From Candidatus Omnitrophota bacterium (GTDB lineage Bacteria > Ratteibacteria > UBA8468 > B48-G9 > JAFGKM01): a DNA stretch of 64,000 nt. Positions 24,297 to 34,200 of this stretch are shown piece by piece (positions within the stretch are counted from its first letter, which is position 1; each line of letters starts with the position of its first letter). A program made the translations under genes and the position numbers. Location of the stretch: positions 197,634-261,633 of the forward strand of contig JAMWDI010000003.1 of the NCBI GenBank assembly GCA_023819375.1. Direction: 5' to 3'. The notes under the pieces were generated by a model, which was not told the DNA's origin, ran no database searches, and saw only the letters and a list, made by a program, of their open reading frames with translations.

Positions 24297-26501
24297 ATGG
24301 AAAAAAGGTATCAACTTGTTGTATGTGGAGGAGGATTGGCGGGAGTTTGTGCTGCTATTGCTGGAAAACGGCTTGGACTTTCTACATGTATAATTCAGGA
24401 TAGACCTGTTTTTGGTGGAAATGCAAGTTCTGAAATAAGAGTAAATATTGGTGGTGCTTGTTCTTTTAATGCTTGGGCAAGAGAAACAGGAATTATAAGT
24501 GAGATTTTTCTTGAGGAAAGAAAAAGAAATTATGAATATCATAGAACAACCTGGAACAATGGAATTCTTGATATTGTTTTGTATGAATTTTTGAGAAATG
24601 AAGGTGTTGATATGTATTTAAATACTTCGGTTCGTAAAGCAATTATGAAATCAAAAGAAGAAATTGAAGGAGTTTTCTGTGTTCAACTTGGGACTGAAAA
24701 GGAATTTATTATTTATGGTGATTATTTTGTTGACGCAACTGGTGATGGAGTTGTTGGATTTAGTGCTGGAGCAGAATTTAGAATAGGAAGAGAGAGTAAG
24801 TATGAATTCAATGAAGAACTTGCACCAGAAAAGGAGGATATGGGTATAATGGGGAATTCTTTACTTTTTTTTGTTAGAGATGTTGGAAGACCTGTTAAAT
24901 TTATTCCTCCTGAATGGGCAGTAAAATATGAAAAGGATGATATATGCTTGAAAATGAGATATCATGAAGATTTACCTGGATACTGGTGGATTGAAATAGG
25001 ATATCCTTTTGATCCAATTTATGATAATGAAAAAATAAAGCATAATTTAGTTTCACATGTTTTAGGTGTATGGGACCATTTAAAAAATTCAGAAGAACAT
25101 AAAGAAAAATTTAAAAATTTTGTTCTTGAATGGGTGAGTATGGTTCCTGGAAAAAGAGAATCAAGAAGATTTATAGGTGATTATATTTTAAATGAAAATG
25201 ATATTAAAAAAAGAAAAAAATTTGAAGATGCTATTGCTTATGGTGGATGGTTTATTGATTTACATATACCAGGTGGGATTTTGGCAAAAGACCAACCACC
25301 TGAACCTTCACATGTCTTTGATATGGAAAAACATAATGAAGAAATGGATAAAAGATTTGTATATGTTTACCAAATACCTTATAGATGTGTTTATTCAAAA
25401 AATATTAAAAACTTGTTTTTTGCAGGAAGAAATATAAGTGTTACTCATGTTGCTCTTGGAACAACGAGACTAATGGGAACTTGTAGTATAATTGGGCAGG
25501 CAGTTGGAACATCTGTTTATTTATGTGAGAAATATAATTTGAAACCAAGAGAGATTTATGAAAAAGGTTATTTTAAAGAATTACAACAAATTCTATTGAG
25601 AGAAAGTTGTTTTATTCCTGATGTTAAAAATGAGGATAGAAATGATTTATGTTTAAATTCAAAAATTTATTCTTCATCACAGAGACCTTTAAAATTTGAA
25701 AAAATAAATGGTGAAATTAAACTTGAAATGCCTATTGGCGAAAAATTACCACTTATTGGAAATGTTGAAAAGATAAAGTTAAAAGGGAAAATTTTAAAAG
25801 ATACAGTTTTGAAATTTCATTTAAGAAGTTCTTATGATCTTTGGGATTTCAGTTCAGAAGAGGATATTCTATATAGAGAAGTTAAAGTGAAAAAAGGAGA
25901 TGAAGATATTGTTATTGATATAAATAGAGAGTTTGATAAAGGAATATACTGGTTTTATTTTGAAAAGAATGAGGATGTAATTTTAAAAATAACAGATGAA
26001 ACTCTACCAGGTGTTTCTTTAATTTTTAAACCAAGACAATTATGGAGATTTAGGACTTGGACTATAAGTAGAAGTTTATATTTTGAAATTATTCCAGAAA
26101 TTTATCCTTTTGGGCCTGAAAATATAATAAGTGGTGTCTCAAGACCTGAAAAATGGACCAATGTTTGGATATCAGATAAAAATATGCCTCAATGGATTGA
26201 AATTGAGTTTGAAGATGAAAAAGAGTTTAATTTTATTCAATTTATTTTTGATGCTGATATTGATAAAGAATATACTCACATACCACCTTTTTACATTCCA
26301 GCAAATCTTCCTGAAAGATTTAAAGTTTATGTTGAAAAGGAAGGAAAATGGAAGGAAATTTTAAATGTAAATGGAAACACTCAGTATTTTTGTAAATTTA
26401 AATTTGAAAATCAAAAAAGTAAAAAAATTAAAGTTGAATTTCTTTCAACTAATGGAAGCCAGTATGTCTATGTTTATGAAATAAGAGTTTATAGAAAATA
26501 A
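24297..26501 (+). CDS. FAD-dependent oxidoreductase with a discoidin-like C-terminal domain
   Basis: 734 residues. The N-terminal two thirds match the FAD_oxidored family (PF12831): dinucleotide loop CGGGLAGVCAAIAGKRLG near residues 9-26, GGNASSEIRVNIGGAC, the second FAD motif DYFVDATGDGVVGFSAGAEF, and KNLFFAGRNISVTHVALGTTRLMGTC. The last 130 residues are a beta-sandwich resembling F5/8 type C domains (WTNVWISDKNMPQWIEIEFED). No signal peptide is evident. Such fusions are frequent in polysaccharide-degrading Planctomycetes and Lentisphaerae, with unknown substrates. GGGGG precedes the ATG. Confidence 0.78.
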   Translation: MEKRYQLVVCGGGLAGVCAAIAGKRLGLSTCIIQDRPVFGGNASSEIRVNIGGACSFNAWARETGIISEIFLEERKRNYEYHRTTWNNGILDIVLYEFLRNEGVDMYLNTSVRKAIMKSKEEIEGVFCVQLGTEKEFIIYGDYFVDATGDGVVGFSAGAEFRIGRESKYEFNEELAPEKEDMGIMGNSLLFFVRDVGRPVKFIPPEWAVKYEKDDICLKMRYHEDLPGYWWIEIGYPFDPIYDNEKIKHNLVSHVLGVWDHLKNSEEHKEKFKNFVLEWVSMVPGKRESRRFIGDYILNENDIKKRKKFEDAIAYGGWFIDLHIPGGILAKDQPPEPSHVFDMEKHNEEMDKRFVYVYQIPYRCVYSKNIKNLFFAGRNISVTHVALGTTRLMGTCSIIGQAVGTSVYLCEKYNLKPREIYEKGYFKELQQILLRESCFIPDVKNEDRNDLCLNSKIYSSSQRPLKFEKINGEIKLEMPIGEKLPLIGNVEKIKLKGKILKDTVLKFHLRSSYDLWDFSSEEDILYREVKVKKGDEDIVIDINREFDKGIYWFYFEKNEDVILKITDETLPGVSLIFKPRQLWRFRTWTISRSLYFEIIPEIYPFGPENIISGVSRPEKWTNVWISDKNMPQWIEIEFEDEKEFNFIQFIFDADIDKEYTHIPPFYIPANLPERFKVYVEKEGKWKEILNVNGNTQYFCKFKFENQKSKKIKVEFLSTNGSQYVYVYEIRVYRK

Positions 26502-26582
26502 ATGAGATAGAACCAAGTGACTTTTTCTTATTAAAAAGATTGTAAAAAAATAATATTGATTTTTTTGAGGGAAGGGAAAATA

Positions 26583-26612
26583 TTGACAGATTGACTATAA
26601 AAAGTATATAAT
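26583..26612 (+). promoter_or_regulatory. Strong promoter for tRNA-Gly, tRNA-Thr and tuf
   Basis: TTGACA at 26583-26588 and TATAAT at 26607-26612 are 18 bp apart and the tRNA begins 12 bases after the -10 box. No other good promoter lies before the first tuf gene, so it probably drives tRNA-Gly, tRNA-Thr, tuf and rpmG. Confidence 0.75.
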
Positions 26613-26623
26613 ATTTTAATAAA

Positions 26624-26695
26624 GCGGGAATAACTCAGCGGTAGAGTGCGACCTTGCCAAGGTCGAAGTCGCGGGTTCGAATCCCGTTTCCCGCT
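26624..26695 (+). tRNA. tRNA-Gly(GCC)
   Basis: Cloverleaf with acceptor stem GCGGGAA/TTCCCGC, D loop AGCGGTAGA, anticodon loop TTGCCAA (anticodon GCC), T loop TTCGAAT and discriminator T. CCA is not encoded. It heads a tRNA-tRNA-tuf transcript, an arrangement known from tufB operons. Confidence 0.95.
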
Positions 26696-26732
26696 CTTTT
26701 TGACTTTTGTTTTTTTTATTTTATAATATTAT

Positions 26733-26804
26733 GCTGCTGTGGCTCAGGGGTAGAGCACGTCCTTGGTAAGGACGGGGTCATGGGTTCGAATCCCATCAGC
26801 AGCT
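26733..26804 (+). tRNA. tRNA-Thr(GGT)
   Basis: Cloverleaf with acceptor stem GCTGCTG/CAGCAGC, anticodon loop TTGGTAA (anticodon GGT), T loop TTCGAAT and discriminator T; CCA is not encoded. It ends 24 bases before the tuf start, as in classical tRNA-Thr-tufB clusters. Confidence 0.95.
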
Positions 26805-26807
26805 ATT

Positions 26808-28031
26808 TAACAAAAAGGAGGTATAGATATGGCTAAGGAGAAATTTATAAGGACCAAGCCTCATGTGAATGTAGGTACGATAGGTCATGTAGATCATGGT
26901 AAGACGACGTTAACCAGTGCGATAACTTTAGTATTAGAGAAAGCGAACAAAGCCAAGTTTATGAAGTATGAGGAGATAGACAAAGCGCCGGAGGAGAGGG
27001 AGCGTGGGTTAACGATAAACATAGCGCATATAGAGTATGAGACGGAGAAGAGGCATTATGCGCACATAGATTGTCCTGGGCATGCTGATTATATAAAGAA
27101 CATGATAACGGGTGCAGCGCAGATGGATGGAGCGATATTAGTAGTTAGTGCGCCTGATGGTCCTATGCCTCAGACACGAGAGCACATATTATTAGCCAGG
27201 CAAGTAGATGTTCCTTATATGGTAGTATTTATGAACAAGATGGACATGGTAGAGGATTCAGAGCTTGTTGAGTTAGTTGAGTTAGAGGTGAGGGAGTTAT
27301 TAAGCAAGTATGGATTTCCTGGGGATGAGATTCCCATAATAAAGGGTAGTGCATTAAAGGTATTAGAGTGTGGATGTGGAAAGAGGGAGTGTCAGTGGTG
27401 TGGTAGGATATGGGAGTTAATGGATGCGATAGATAATTACATACCTGAGCCAGTTAGGATAATAGACAAGCCATTTTTACTTGCTGTAGAGGATGTATTC
27501 AGTATAACAGGGAGAGGGACTGTAGCGACAGGCAGGATAGAGAGGGGTAGAGTGAAGGTAGGAGATGAGGTAGAGATAGTTGGTTTAAGTCATGAGATAA
27601 AGAAGAGTGTAGTTACTGGGCTTGAGATGTTTAGGAAGGAGTTAGATGAAGGTGTAGCAGGGGACAATGTAGGTATTTTATTAAGAGGGATAGAGAAGGA
27701 TGAGGTAGAAAGGGGTATGGTTGTAGCTGCGCCTGGTAGTATAACACCGCATACACATTTTAAAGCGCAGGTATATGTATTAAAGAAAGAGGAAGGAGGT
27801 AGGCACACTCCGTTTTTCAGTGGGTATAGGCCACAGTTTTATATAAGGACCACTGATGTGACAGGAGAGATAAAGTTGCCAGAAGGGGTTGAGATGGTTA
27901 TGCCTGGTGATAATCTTGAAATGGAAGTGAAATTAATATATCCTGTTGCGCTTGAGAAAGGACAGAGATTTGCTATAAGAGAAGGAGGAAAAACAGTAGG
28001 TGCAGGTGCTGTAACTGAAATAATTGAGTAA
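26808..28031 (+). repeat. 1,224-bp direct repeat, copy 1 (RBS plus whole tuf gene)
   Basis: Bases 26808-28031 match 41759-42982. I saw no difference on reading both copies. Identity begins 21 bases before the ATG, including the AAAAAGGAGG ribosome site, and stops exactly at the stop codon; flanks differ on both sides. The pattern is that of gene conversion between tuf copies. Confidence 0.9.
26829..28031 (+). CDS. tuf: Elongation factor Tu, copy 1
   Basis: 400 residues. EF-Tu brings aminoacyl-tRNA to the ribosome. Motifs: [10 protein letters not shown] (P loop), [12 protein letters not shown], and domain 2/3 signatures much like Thermus EF-Tu. Residues 181-191 hold a Cys-rich insertion, C181-x-C183-x4-C188-x2-C191, where most bacterial EF-Tus have an acidic or basic loop; it could bind zinc. 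Codon use differs from the neighbours: GAG, AAG, GCG, ACG and AGG dominate until about base 27,900, after which GAA and AAA return. A very strong AAAAAGGAGG site precedes it. It sits between tRNA-Thr and rpmG. Confidence 0.98.
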   Translation: MAKEKFIRTKPHVNVGTIGHVDHGKTTLTSAITLVLEKANKAKFMKYEEIDKAPEERERGLTINIAHIEYETEKRHYAHIDCPGHADYIKNMITGAAQMDGAILVVSAPDGPMPQTREHILLARQVDVPYMVVFMNKMDMVEDSELVELVELEVRELLSKYGFPGDEIPIIKGSALKVLECGCGKRECQWCGRIWELMDAIDNYIPEPVRIIDKPFLLAVEDVFSITGRGTVATGRIERGRVKVGDEVEIVGLSHEIKKSVVTGLEMFRKELDEGVAGDNVGILLRGIEKDEVERGMVVAAPGSITPHTHFKAQVYVLKKEEGGRHTPFFSGYRPQFYIRTTDVTGEIKLPEGVEMVMPGDNLEMEVKLIYPVALEKGQRFAIREGGKTVGAGAVTEIIE

Positions 28032-28044
28032 TAAGGTAAAAAAA

Positions 28045-28194
28045 ATGAGAGAAATAGTTTCTCTTGTGTGTTCAGAGTGTAAAAATAAAAATTATTATAC
28101 AACAAAAAACAAAAAGGTAAAAAAGGAGAAATTGCAGTTAAATAAATATTGTCCATCTTGTAAAAAACATACTTTACACGTAGAAGGAAAATAA
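28045..28194 (+). CDS. rpmG: Ribosomal protein L33, zinc form
   Basis: 49 residues. Large-subunit protein L33 with two CxxC pairs (CSEC and CPSC), the zinc-binding form. It starts 13 bases after the tuf stop with AAGG upstream and is followed by the tRNA-Trp promoter. Order tuf-rpmG-tRNA-Trp-secE-nusG is widely conserved, which supports this short gene. Confidence 0.93.
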   Translation: MREIVSLVCSECKNKNYYTTKNKKVKKEKLQLNKYCPSCKKHTLHVEGK

Positions 28195-28207
28195 AATTTT
28201 TAAAATA

Positions 28208-28236
28208 TTGACATTGAAAAATAAAAAAAGTATAAT
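28208..28236 (+). promoter_or_regulatory. Consensus promoter for tRNA-Trp, secE, nusG, rplKAJL and rpoBC
   Basis: A perfect TTGACA (28208-28213) and a perfect TATAAT (28231-28236) are separated by 17 bp. It is the best promoter in the window. tRNA-Trp starts 28 bases after the -10 box. Confidence 0.85.
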
Positions 28237-28263
28237 ATTTTTTTGTCAGATAGTTATCAAAAT

Positions 28264-28337
28264 AGGCCTGTAGCTCTAATTGGAAGAGCGGCGGACTCCA
28301 AATCCGTAGGTTGGAGGTTCGAGTCCTCCCAGGCCTG
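28264..28337 (+). tRNA. tRNA-Trp(CCA)
   Basis: Cloverleaf with acceptor stem AGGCCTG/CAGGCCT, anticodon loop CTCCAAA (anticodon CCA), T loop TTCGAGT and discriminator G as in bacterial tRNA-Trp. CCA tail not encoded. It lies just before secE, its usual position. Confidence 0.96.
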
Positions 28338-28353
28338 TTTGACAGAAATTTTA

Positions 28354-28539
28354 ATGAGAGATAAAATAAAAAATTATTTAAATGAAGTAAGAGGAGAATT
28401 AAAAAAAGTAACCTGGCCAGAAAAAAGAATTTTGAGAAATTCAACAATTATTATTGTTGTTTTTATGATTATAATGGGAATTTATTTTGGAATTGTTGAT
28501 GTTATTTTTGCAAAATTAATAAGTTTAATAATAAGGTAA
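28354..28539 (+). CDS. secE: Protein translocase subunit SecE
   Basis: 61 residues. SecE clamps SecY in the inner-membrane protein channel. It has the amphipathic family motif YLNEVRGELKKVTWPEKRI followed by a single hydrophobic segment (about residues 31-52). The frame runs upstream into tRNA-Trp, so the ATG at 28354 is the real start. nusG begins six bases after it. Confidence 0.95.
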   Translation: MRDKIKNYLNEVRGELKKVTWPEKRILRNSTIIIVVFMIIMGIYFGIVDVIFAKLISLIIR

Positions 28540-28544
28540 AAAAA

Positions 28545-29078
28545 ATGGGCAGATGGTATATTTTACACGTAAGAACTGGGCAAGAGGAAAAAATAAAAAA
28601 ATTGCTTGAAAATAGAGTTAACGAAGATACACAGAAGATAAAACAGATTATTATTCCTACTGAAAAAATTCTTGAAGTAGAAAAAGGTGAGAAGAAATCC
28701 AAAAATAAAAGATTTTGGCCAGGATATATATTGATAGAAATTGAGGATGAATTTGATAATGAAATTGTATGGCACAAAATAAGAACTACACCAGGTGTTT
28801 TTGGATTTCTTGGGGCAGGTGAAACCCCAGTTCCACTTAAAGAAGAGCAGGTATCTGCAATTTTAAAGGAAATAGAAGAAAGAAAGAGTAAACCAGCACC
28901 AAAGGTTGAATTTAAAGTAAATGATAGAATTGAAATAATAGATGGACCATTTGTTGGTTATACAGGTATTGTAGAAGAAGTTTATCCTGATAAGGAAAGA
29001 ATTAAAGTTAGTGTCTCAATTTTTGGAAGATCTACCTCTCTTGAATTAAATTACTGGCAGGTAGAGAGGATTACTTAA
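28545..29078 (+). CDS. nusG: Transcription termination/antitermination factor NusG
   Basis: 177 residues. NusG binds RNA polymerase and couples it to Rho or the ribosome. The N-terminal NGN domain ([42 protein letters not shown]) and the C-terminal KOW domain ([22 protein letters not shown]) are both complete. In order after secE, before rplK. Confidence 0.97.
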   Translation: MGRWYILHVRTGQEEKIKKLLENRVNEDTQKIKQIIIPTEKILEVEKGEKKSKNKRFWPGYILIEIEDEFDNEIVWHKIRTTPGVFGFLGAGETPVPLKEEQVSAILKEIEERKSKPAPKVEFKVNDRIEIIDGPFVGYTGIVEEVYPDKERIKVSVSIFGRSTSLELNYWQVERIT

Positions 29079-29091
29079 AGGAGTTAATAAT

Positions 29092-29520
29092 ATGGCAGAA
29101 AAAAAAGTTAAAGCAGTTGTAAAATTACAAATTCCTGGTGGACAGGCAACCCCTGCTCCTCCAGTTGGGCCTGCACTTGGGCAGCATGGAGTGAACATTA
29201 TGGAATTCTGTAAACAGTTTAATAATGTTACAAAAGGTAAAGAAGGAACAACAATTCCAGTAGTAGTGACTATCTATGAAGATAGAAGTTTTACATTTAT
29301 TACTAAAACTCCTCCAACCTCTGAATTAATAAAAAAAGCAGCAAAGATTGTAAAAGGTTCATCTGCACCTAACAGAGAAAAAGTTGCTAAAATAACGAGA
29401 AAACAGTTAGAGGAAATAGCAAAAATTAAACTACCGGATTTAAATACAAAGGATTTACAAAAAGCAATTAAAATAATAGAGGGGTCATGTAAAAGTATGG
29501 GAGTAGAAGTTGTCGATTAA
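29092..29520 (+). CDS. rplK: Ribosomal protein L11
   Basis: 142 residues. L11 forms the GTPase-associated centre with 23S rRNA. The N-terminal [19 protein letters not shown] and C-terminal [22 protein letters not shown] motifs are intact. GGAG precedes the ATG; it is 13 bases after nusG and 11 before rplA. Confidence 0.97.
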   Translation: MAEKKVKAVVKLQIPGGQATPAPPVGPALGQHGVNIMEFCKQFNNVTKGKEGTTIPVVVTIYEDRSFTFITKTPPTSELIKKAAKIVKGSSAPNREKVAKITRKQLEEIAKIKLPDLNTKDLQKAIKIIEGSCKSMGVEVVD

Positions 29521-29531
29521 AAGGAGAGTAT

Positions 29532-30239
29532 ATGTCAAAAAGATATAATGCATTACTTGAAAAAGTTGATAGAACAAAACTTTATACTTTAGATGAAGCA
29601 ATTACGGTTTTAAAAGACTTACATTCTGCAAAATTTGATGAAACAGTAAATCTTTCAATAAAACTAGGGATTGATCCTAAAAAACTACAACAACCAGTTA
29701 GAGGAACAGTTGTTTTACCACATGGAACTGGGAGAAATGTGAGAGTTCTTGTTTTTGCTAGTGGAGAAAATGTAAAAAAAGCACAGGAAGCAGGTGCAGA
29801 TTATGTTGGTGGTAGTGAACTTGTTGAGAAAATAAAAAATGGATGGCTTGATTTTGATTATGTAATTGCAACTCCTGATATGATGAAAATTGTTGCACCA
29901 TTAGGAAAAATATTAGGACCACGCGGTCTTATGCCAAATCCTAAAACTGGAACTGTGACTGAAAATGTAGATATAGTTGTAAAAGAAGCAAAAAGAGGAA
30001 AAGTTGATTTTAAAATGGATAAAGATGGCAATATACATATGGGAGTTGGAAAAATTTCTTTTCCTGAAAAGGCATTGAAAGAAAATATCCTTTCTGCTCT
30101 TTCTGCAGTTTTAAGTGTGAAACCACAAGGTGTAAAAGGAACATATATAAAAACAATTCATTTGTCACTTACAATGTCCCCATCTGTAAAACTTAATGTC
30201 CAAAAAGTCATTCAAGAATTGAAAGGGAGTATTGTATGA
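29532..30239 (+). CDS. rplA: Ribosomal protein L1
   Basis: 235 residues, full length. L1 forms the mobile stalk at the E site. The GRNVRVLVFA, LGPRGLMPNPKTGTV and GKISFPEKALKEN blocks are typical. Its stop overlaps the rplJ start in ATGA, so rplJ is translationally coupled to it. Confidence 0.97.
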   Translation: MSKRYNALLEKVDRTKLYTLDEAITVLKDLHSAKFDETVNLSIKLGIDPKKLQQPVRGTVVLPHGTGRNVRVLVFASGENVKKAQEAGADYVGGSELVEKIKNGWLDFDYVIATPDMMKIVAPLGKILGPRGLMPNPKTGTVTENVDIVVKEAKRGKVDFKMDKDGNIHMGVGKISFPEKALKENILSALSAVLSVKPQGVKGTYIKTIHLSLTMSPSVKLNVQKVIQELKGSIV

Positions 30240-30757
30240 AGAAATGGACAAAGAAAAGAAAAAGAGAAGTTGTTGAAATGTTGACAAAAGAGATAAAAAA
30301 TAGTAAAATAAGTATTTTAGGTAATTTTTCTGGTCTAAATGTAGCAGAGATGGAAAAAATAAGGGATGCAGTTAAGCAAAATGGTGGGAATATAATGGTT
30401 TTGAAAAATAACTTGCTTGAAATTATTTTCAAAAATTTAAGTAAAGATGAGAGTATATCTAAATTTATAAGTGGTCCTACTTTTATTGTCTGGAGCAAAG
30501 AAGAAAAAGAAATTGAAATAATAAAGTCATTACTCAATTTTCAGAAAGACACAGGAAAAATTGAAATTAAAGGGGGTTTGTTGTATAATGAAATAGTTGA
30601 TAAAGCAAAAATAGAAGAAATAAGTAAATTGCCAGGTAAAAAAGAACTGGAAGCAAAAGTAATTTATTTACTAAAAAGCCCTTCTGTAAGGTTAATTTAT
30701 TCACTTAAAAGTCCAATTTTAAGAGTTATAAACGTTTTAAAAAATTTAAACAAATAA
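30236..30757 (+). CDS. rplJ: Ribosomal protein L10
   Basis: 173 residues. L10 anchors the L7/L12 stalk: [25 protein letters not shown] at the rRNA-binding end and C-terminal helices for L12 binding. It overlaps rplA by 4 bases, so there is no room for the separate L10(L12)4-binding leader used for autoregulation in E. coli. Confidence 0.95.
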   Translation: MKKWTKKRKREVVEMLTKEIKNSKISILGNFSGLNVAEMEKIRDAVKQNGGNIMVLKNNLLEIIFKNLSKDESISKFISGPTFIVWSKEEKEIEIIKSLLNFQKDTGKIEIKGGLLYNEIVDKAKIEEISKLPGKKELEAKVIYLLKSPSVRLIYSLKSPILRVINVLKNLNK

Positions 30758-30770
30758 GAAAGGAGTAAAA

Positions 30771-31160
30771 ATGGAAAGAAATATTGTAGATGAAATTGTT
30801 GAAAAAATTGAAAAATTGACAGTGGTGGAAGTGGCAGAACTTGCAAAAAAACTTGAAGAAAAATTTGGAGTAAGTGGAATGGTTCCTGCTATGGGTATGG
30901 TTCAAGCAGTTACTACTCAACCAGAAGCAACAGTTCAGAAAGAAGAAAAAACAACGTTTGATGTTATTTTGAAAAGCGCAGGATCAAATAAAATACAGAC
31001 AATAAAAGAAGTAAGAGCAGTAACAAATCTTGGATTAAAAGAAGCAAAAGATTTAGTTGAGTCATTGCCCAAGCCTATAAAAGAAAAAGTTAGTAAAGAA
31101 GAAGCAGAGGAGATTAAGAAAAAGTTTGAAGCAATAGGTGCAGAGGTAGAAATCAAATAA
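30771..31160 (+). CDS. rplL: Ribosomal protein L7/L12
   Basis: 129 residues. N-terminal dimerisation helices, an Ala/Val/Thr/Gln-rich hinge near residues 40-60, and the C-terminal domain [20 protein letters not shown] with [17 protein letters not shown], which recruits translation factors. AAAGGAG lies just upstream. A 70-base AT-rich gap, with no clear attenuator, separates it from rpoBC. Confidence 0.97.
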   Translation: MERNIVDEIVEKIEKLTVVEVAELAKKLEEKFGVSGMVPAMGMVQAVTTQPEATVQKEEKTTFDVILKSAGSNKIQTIKEVRAVTNLGLKEAKDLVESLPKPIKEKVSKEEAEEIKKKFEAIGAEVEIK

Positions 31161-31230
31161 AATTATCTTAATAAAAAATTGATAAAAAGAAAGGGTTTTC
31201 TAAAAAATTTATTTTTAAATAGGAGAAAAA

Positions 31231-34200
31231 ATGGAAAGGAAGGATGTTTTTGTAGAAATTCCTGACCTTTTATATATTCAAAAGAAATCTTATGAAGAAT
31301 TTTTACAGAAAGATGTTCCTCCTGAAAAAAGAAAGATAAAAGGTTTAGAGGAAGTTTTTAGGAAGGTATTCCCTATAGAAAGTGATGATAACCTTTTGAA
31401 ATTAGAGTATGTTTCTTATTCTCTTGATGATCCAGCACATACGATTAAAGAGTGTGTAGAAGAAAAACTTACTTATGAGGCAAAACTTAAAGTTAAATTT
31501 AGACTTCATATAAATAGAAAAACAGAGGATGGGAAAATTGAAAATGTTCGTATAAAAGAGCAGGATGTATATGTTGGTGGAATACCTTTGATGACAGAAA
31601 ATGGTAGTTTCATTATAAATGGAGTTGAAAGGGTTGTTGTAAACCAACTTTTAAGATGTCCAGGGGTTTATTTTAAAGAAGAAGAGGAAATAATTGGTCA
31701 GAAAACATTATATTCAGCAAAGGTTTATCCATCAAGAGGTATTTGGATTGAGATATATATAGACCATCATGAAACACTTTGGGTTCTAATAGGTAAAAAG
31801 AAAATTCTCTTAACTACATTTTTGAAAGCACTTGATGCTGAAGAAGAAACAATAAAAGAAGTTTATGGTGACATTAACAATATGCCTGAAAATTCACCAT
31901 TAAGAATAACACAGTTGAAAGATTCAACAAAAGATAGAGAGGATGCATTAAAATATATTTATACAGAATTGAGGCCTGGGTATTCTCCAATTTTAAGAGA
32001 GGCAGAAAAATTTTTTAAATCATTATTTTTCACTGATGAAATATATGACCTTTCTGAAGCAGGAAGATCTCAGATTAACAGAAAACTTGGACTCAATCTT
32101 AAAGAAAGACATCTTACAAAACTTGATATTATTAAAATAGTGAAATATCTCCTTTCACTTTATGAAAAAAAGGAAGGTGAAGTTGATGATATTGACCATC
32201 TTAAAAATAAAAGAGTAAGGACTTCAGCAGAAATTATTAGAGAACATGTATATGAGGGTTTAACCAGATTAGCAAGATATTGTAAAGAAAAAATGGCACT
32301 TGTTGATAAAACGAAGATAGAGGATGTCACGCCTCAGGAATTAATAAATTATAGAATTTTTGCTAATGTTGTAAATGATTTCTTTGCAAGAAATCAACTT
32401 TCTCAATTTTTAGACAAAACAAATCCACTTGCAGAGATAACACATAAGAGAAGAGTTACTGCAGTTGGAGAAGGTGGAGTTAAGGAAAGAAAAAGAGCAG
32501 GCTTTGAAGTAAGAGATGTTCATTATACTCATTTCGGGAAAATATGCCCAATTGAAACACCTGAAGGTGCAAATATTGGATTGATAAATTCACTTACAGT
32601 ATATGCAAAAGTTGATGAATTAGGATTTTTGAGATCTCCCTATTATAAAGTTGAAAATGGTTATGTTAAAACTGATGAAGTAGTTTATTTAAGTGCAGAT
32701 GAAGAAGAAGAATACAACATAGCACCTTCAGATGTTCCATATGATGAAAAGACAAAAAGAATAATTCCTGAAAAGGTAATGGTAAGAAGTAAAGGAGGAG
32801 ATTTTATAGAAGTAAAAAGAGAAGAAATCCATTATATTGGAGTTTCTCCAATTCAGACTGTTGGAGTAAGTGCTTCTTTAATTCCATTTCTTGAACATGA
32901 TGATTCAAACAGGGCTTTAATGGGTTCTAACATGCAAAGGCAAGCAGTTCCACTTATTAGACCTGAAAGTCCAATAGTTAAAACTGGTATGGAAAAATAT
33001 GTTGTTAGAGATGCAGGAGTTGTAATAAGAGCGAAAAATCCAGGAGTAGTTGAATATGTTGATGCAGAGAAAATAATCATTAAAAGAGATAATCCTGGAA
33101 TATTCCCATGGGAAGAAAAAGATATCTATTATTTGAAAAAATTTGTTAAAACAAATCAGGATACCTGTTTCCATCAGAGACCACTTGTAAATGTTGGAGA
33201 TAGAGTTGAAGAGGGGCAGATTTTGACAGATGGACCTGCTGTTTCAAGAGATGGAGAACTTTCACTTGGTAGAAATTTACTTGTTGCTTTTATGCCGTGG
33301 CATGGATACAATTATGAGGATGCAATTTTGATAAGTGAAAGGTTGGTTAAAGATGATGTTTTCACTTCAATACATATAAAAGAATTTGAAGTTGAGGCTA
33401 GGGACACAGAACTTGGTCCAGAAGAGATTACAGCAGATATTCCTAATGTTCCAGAGGAACAACTTGCAAATTTAGATGAAGAGGGAATAGTGAAAATAGG
33501 TACAGAAGTAGAACCAGATGATATACTTGTTGGAAAAATTACACCGAGAGGAGAAGCAGAACTTACACCAGAAGAAAAACTTTTAAGAGTAATTTTTGGT
33601 GAAAAATCAAAAAATGTATTGAATACATCTGAAAAAGTTCCTCCGGGGATAAAAGGTGTAGTCATAAATGTAAGGAAATATAAGAGAAGAGAAGACATGT
33701 CTGAAGAGGAAATCAAAAAAGAGATTGAAAAAGTTCAGAAAAACTTTAAAAACAAGGAAAAGATTGTTAGAGAAATCATAACTGCAGAGATAAAAAAACT
33801 TCTTGAAGTTTACAAAATCAATCTTAAAGTTACTTCAACTGTAAGTGGATGGAAAAAGTTAATAAATAAAGTTCCAGATGAAGTAAGGGAAAAACTATTG
33901 AAAATAATTGAAATTGGAGAAAAAGAAATTGAAAAGATTGAAACCCAACTTCAAGAAGAAGAGGCAAAAATAAAGAAAGGAGTTGAATTAGAACCAGATG
34001 TAAGAATGAAAGTAGTTGTTGAGGTTGCAATAAAGAAGAAGATAGCAGTTGGAGATAAGATGAGCGGAAGACATGGAAATAAAGGTGTTATTGCAAAAAT
34101 TTTACCTGAAGAAGATATGCCTTTCCTTGAAGATGGAACTCCTGTTGATATTGTTTTAAATCCTCTTGGAGTACCTTCAAGAATGAATGTTGGACAGATA

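Noticed and set aside
26502-26560. Terminator after the FAD oxidoreductase gene
   Set aside because: Only a 6-bp A/T hairpin is present (CTTTTT/AAAAAG) with no T tract, which is too weak to call.
26654-26836. 60-residue ORF across the tRNA genes
   Set aside because: It covers both tRNAs and the tuf ribosome site and has no protein-like composition.
28243-28353. N-terminal extension of secE
   Set aside because: The extra codons run through tRNA-Trp. The normal SecE start is the ATG at 28354.
27839-28447. 202-residue minus-strand ORF opposite tuf, rpmG and secE
   Set aside because: It is a shadow of coding regions and tRNA-Trp; low complexity, with no SD or homology-like motifs.
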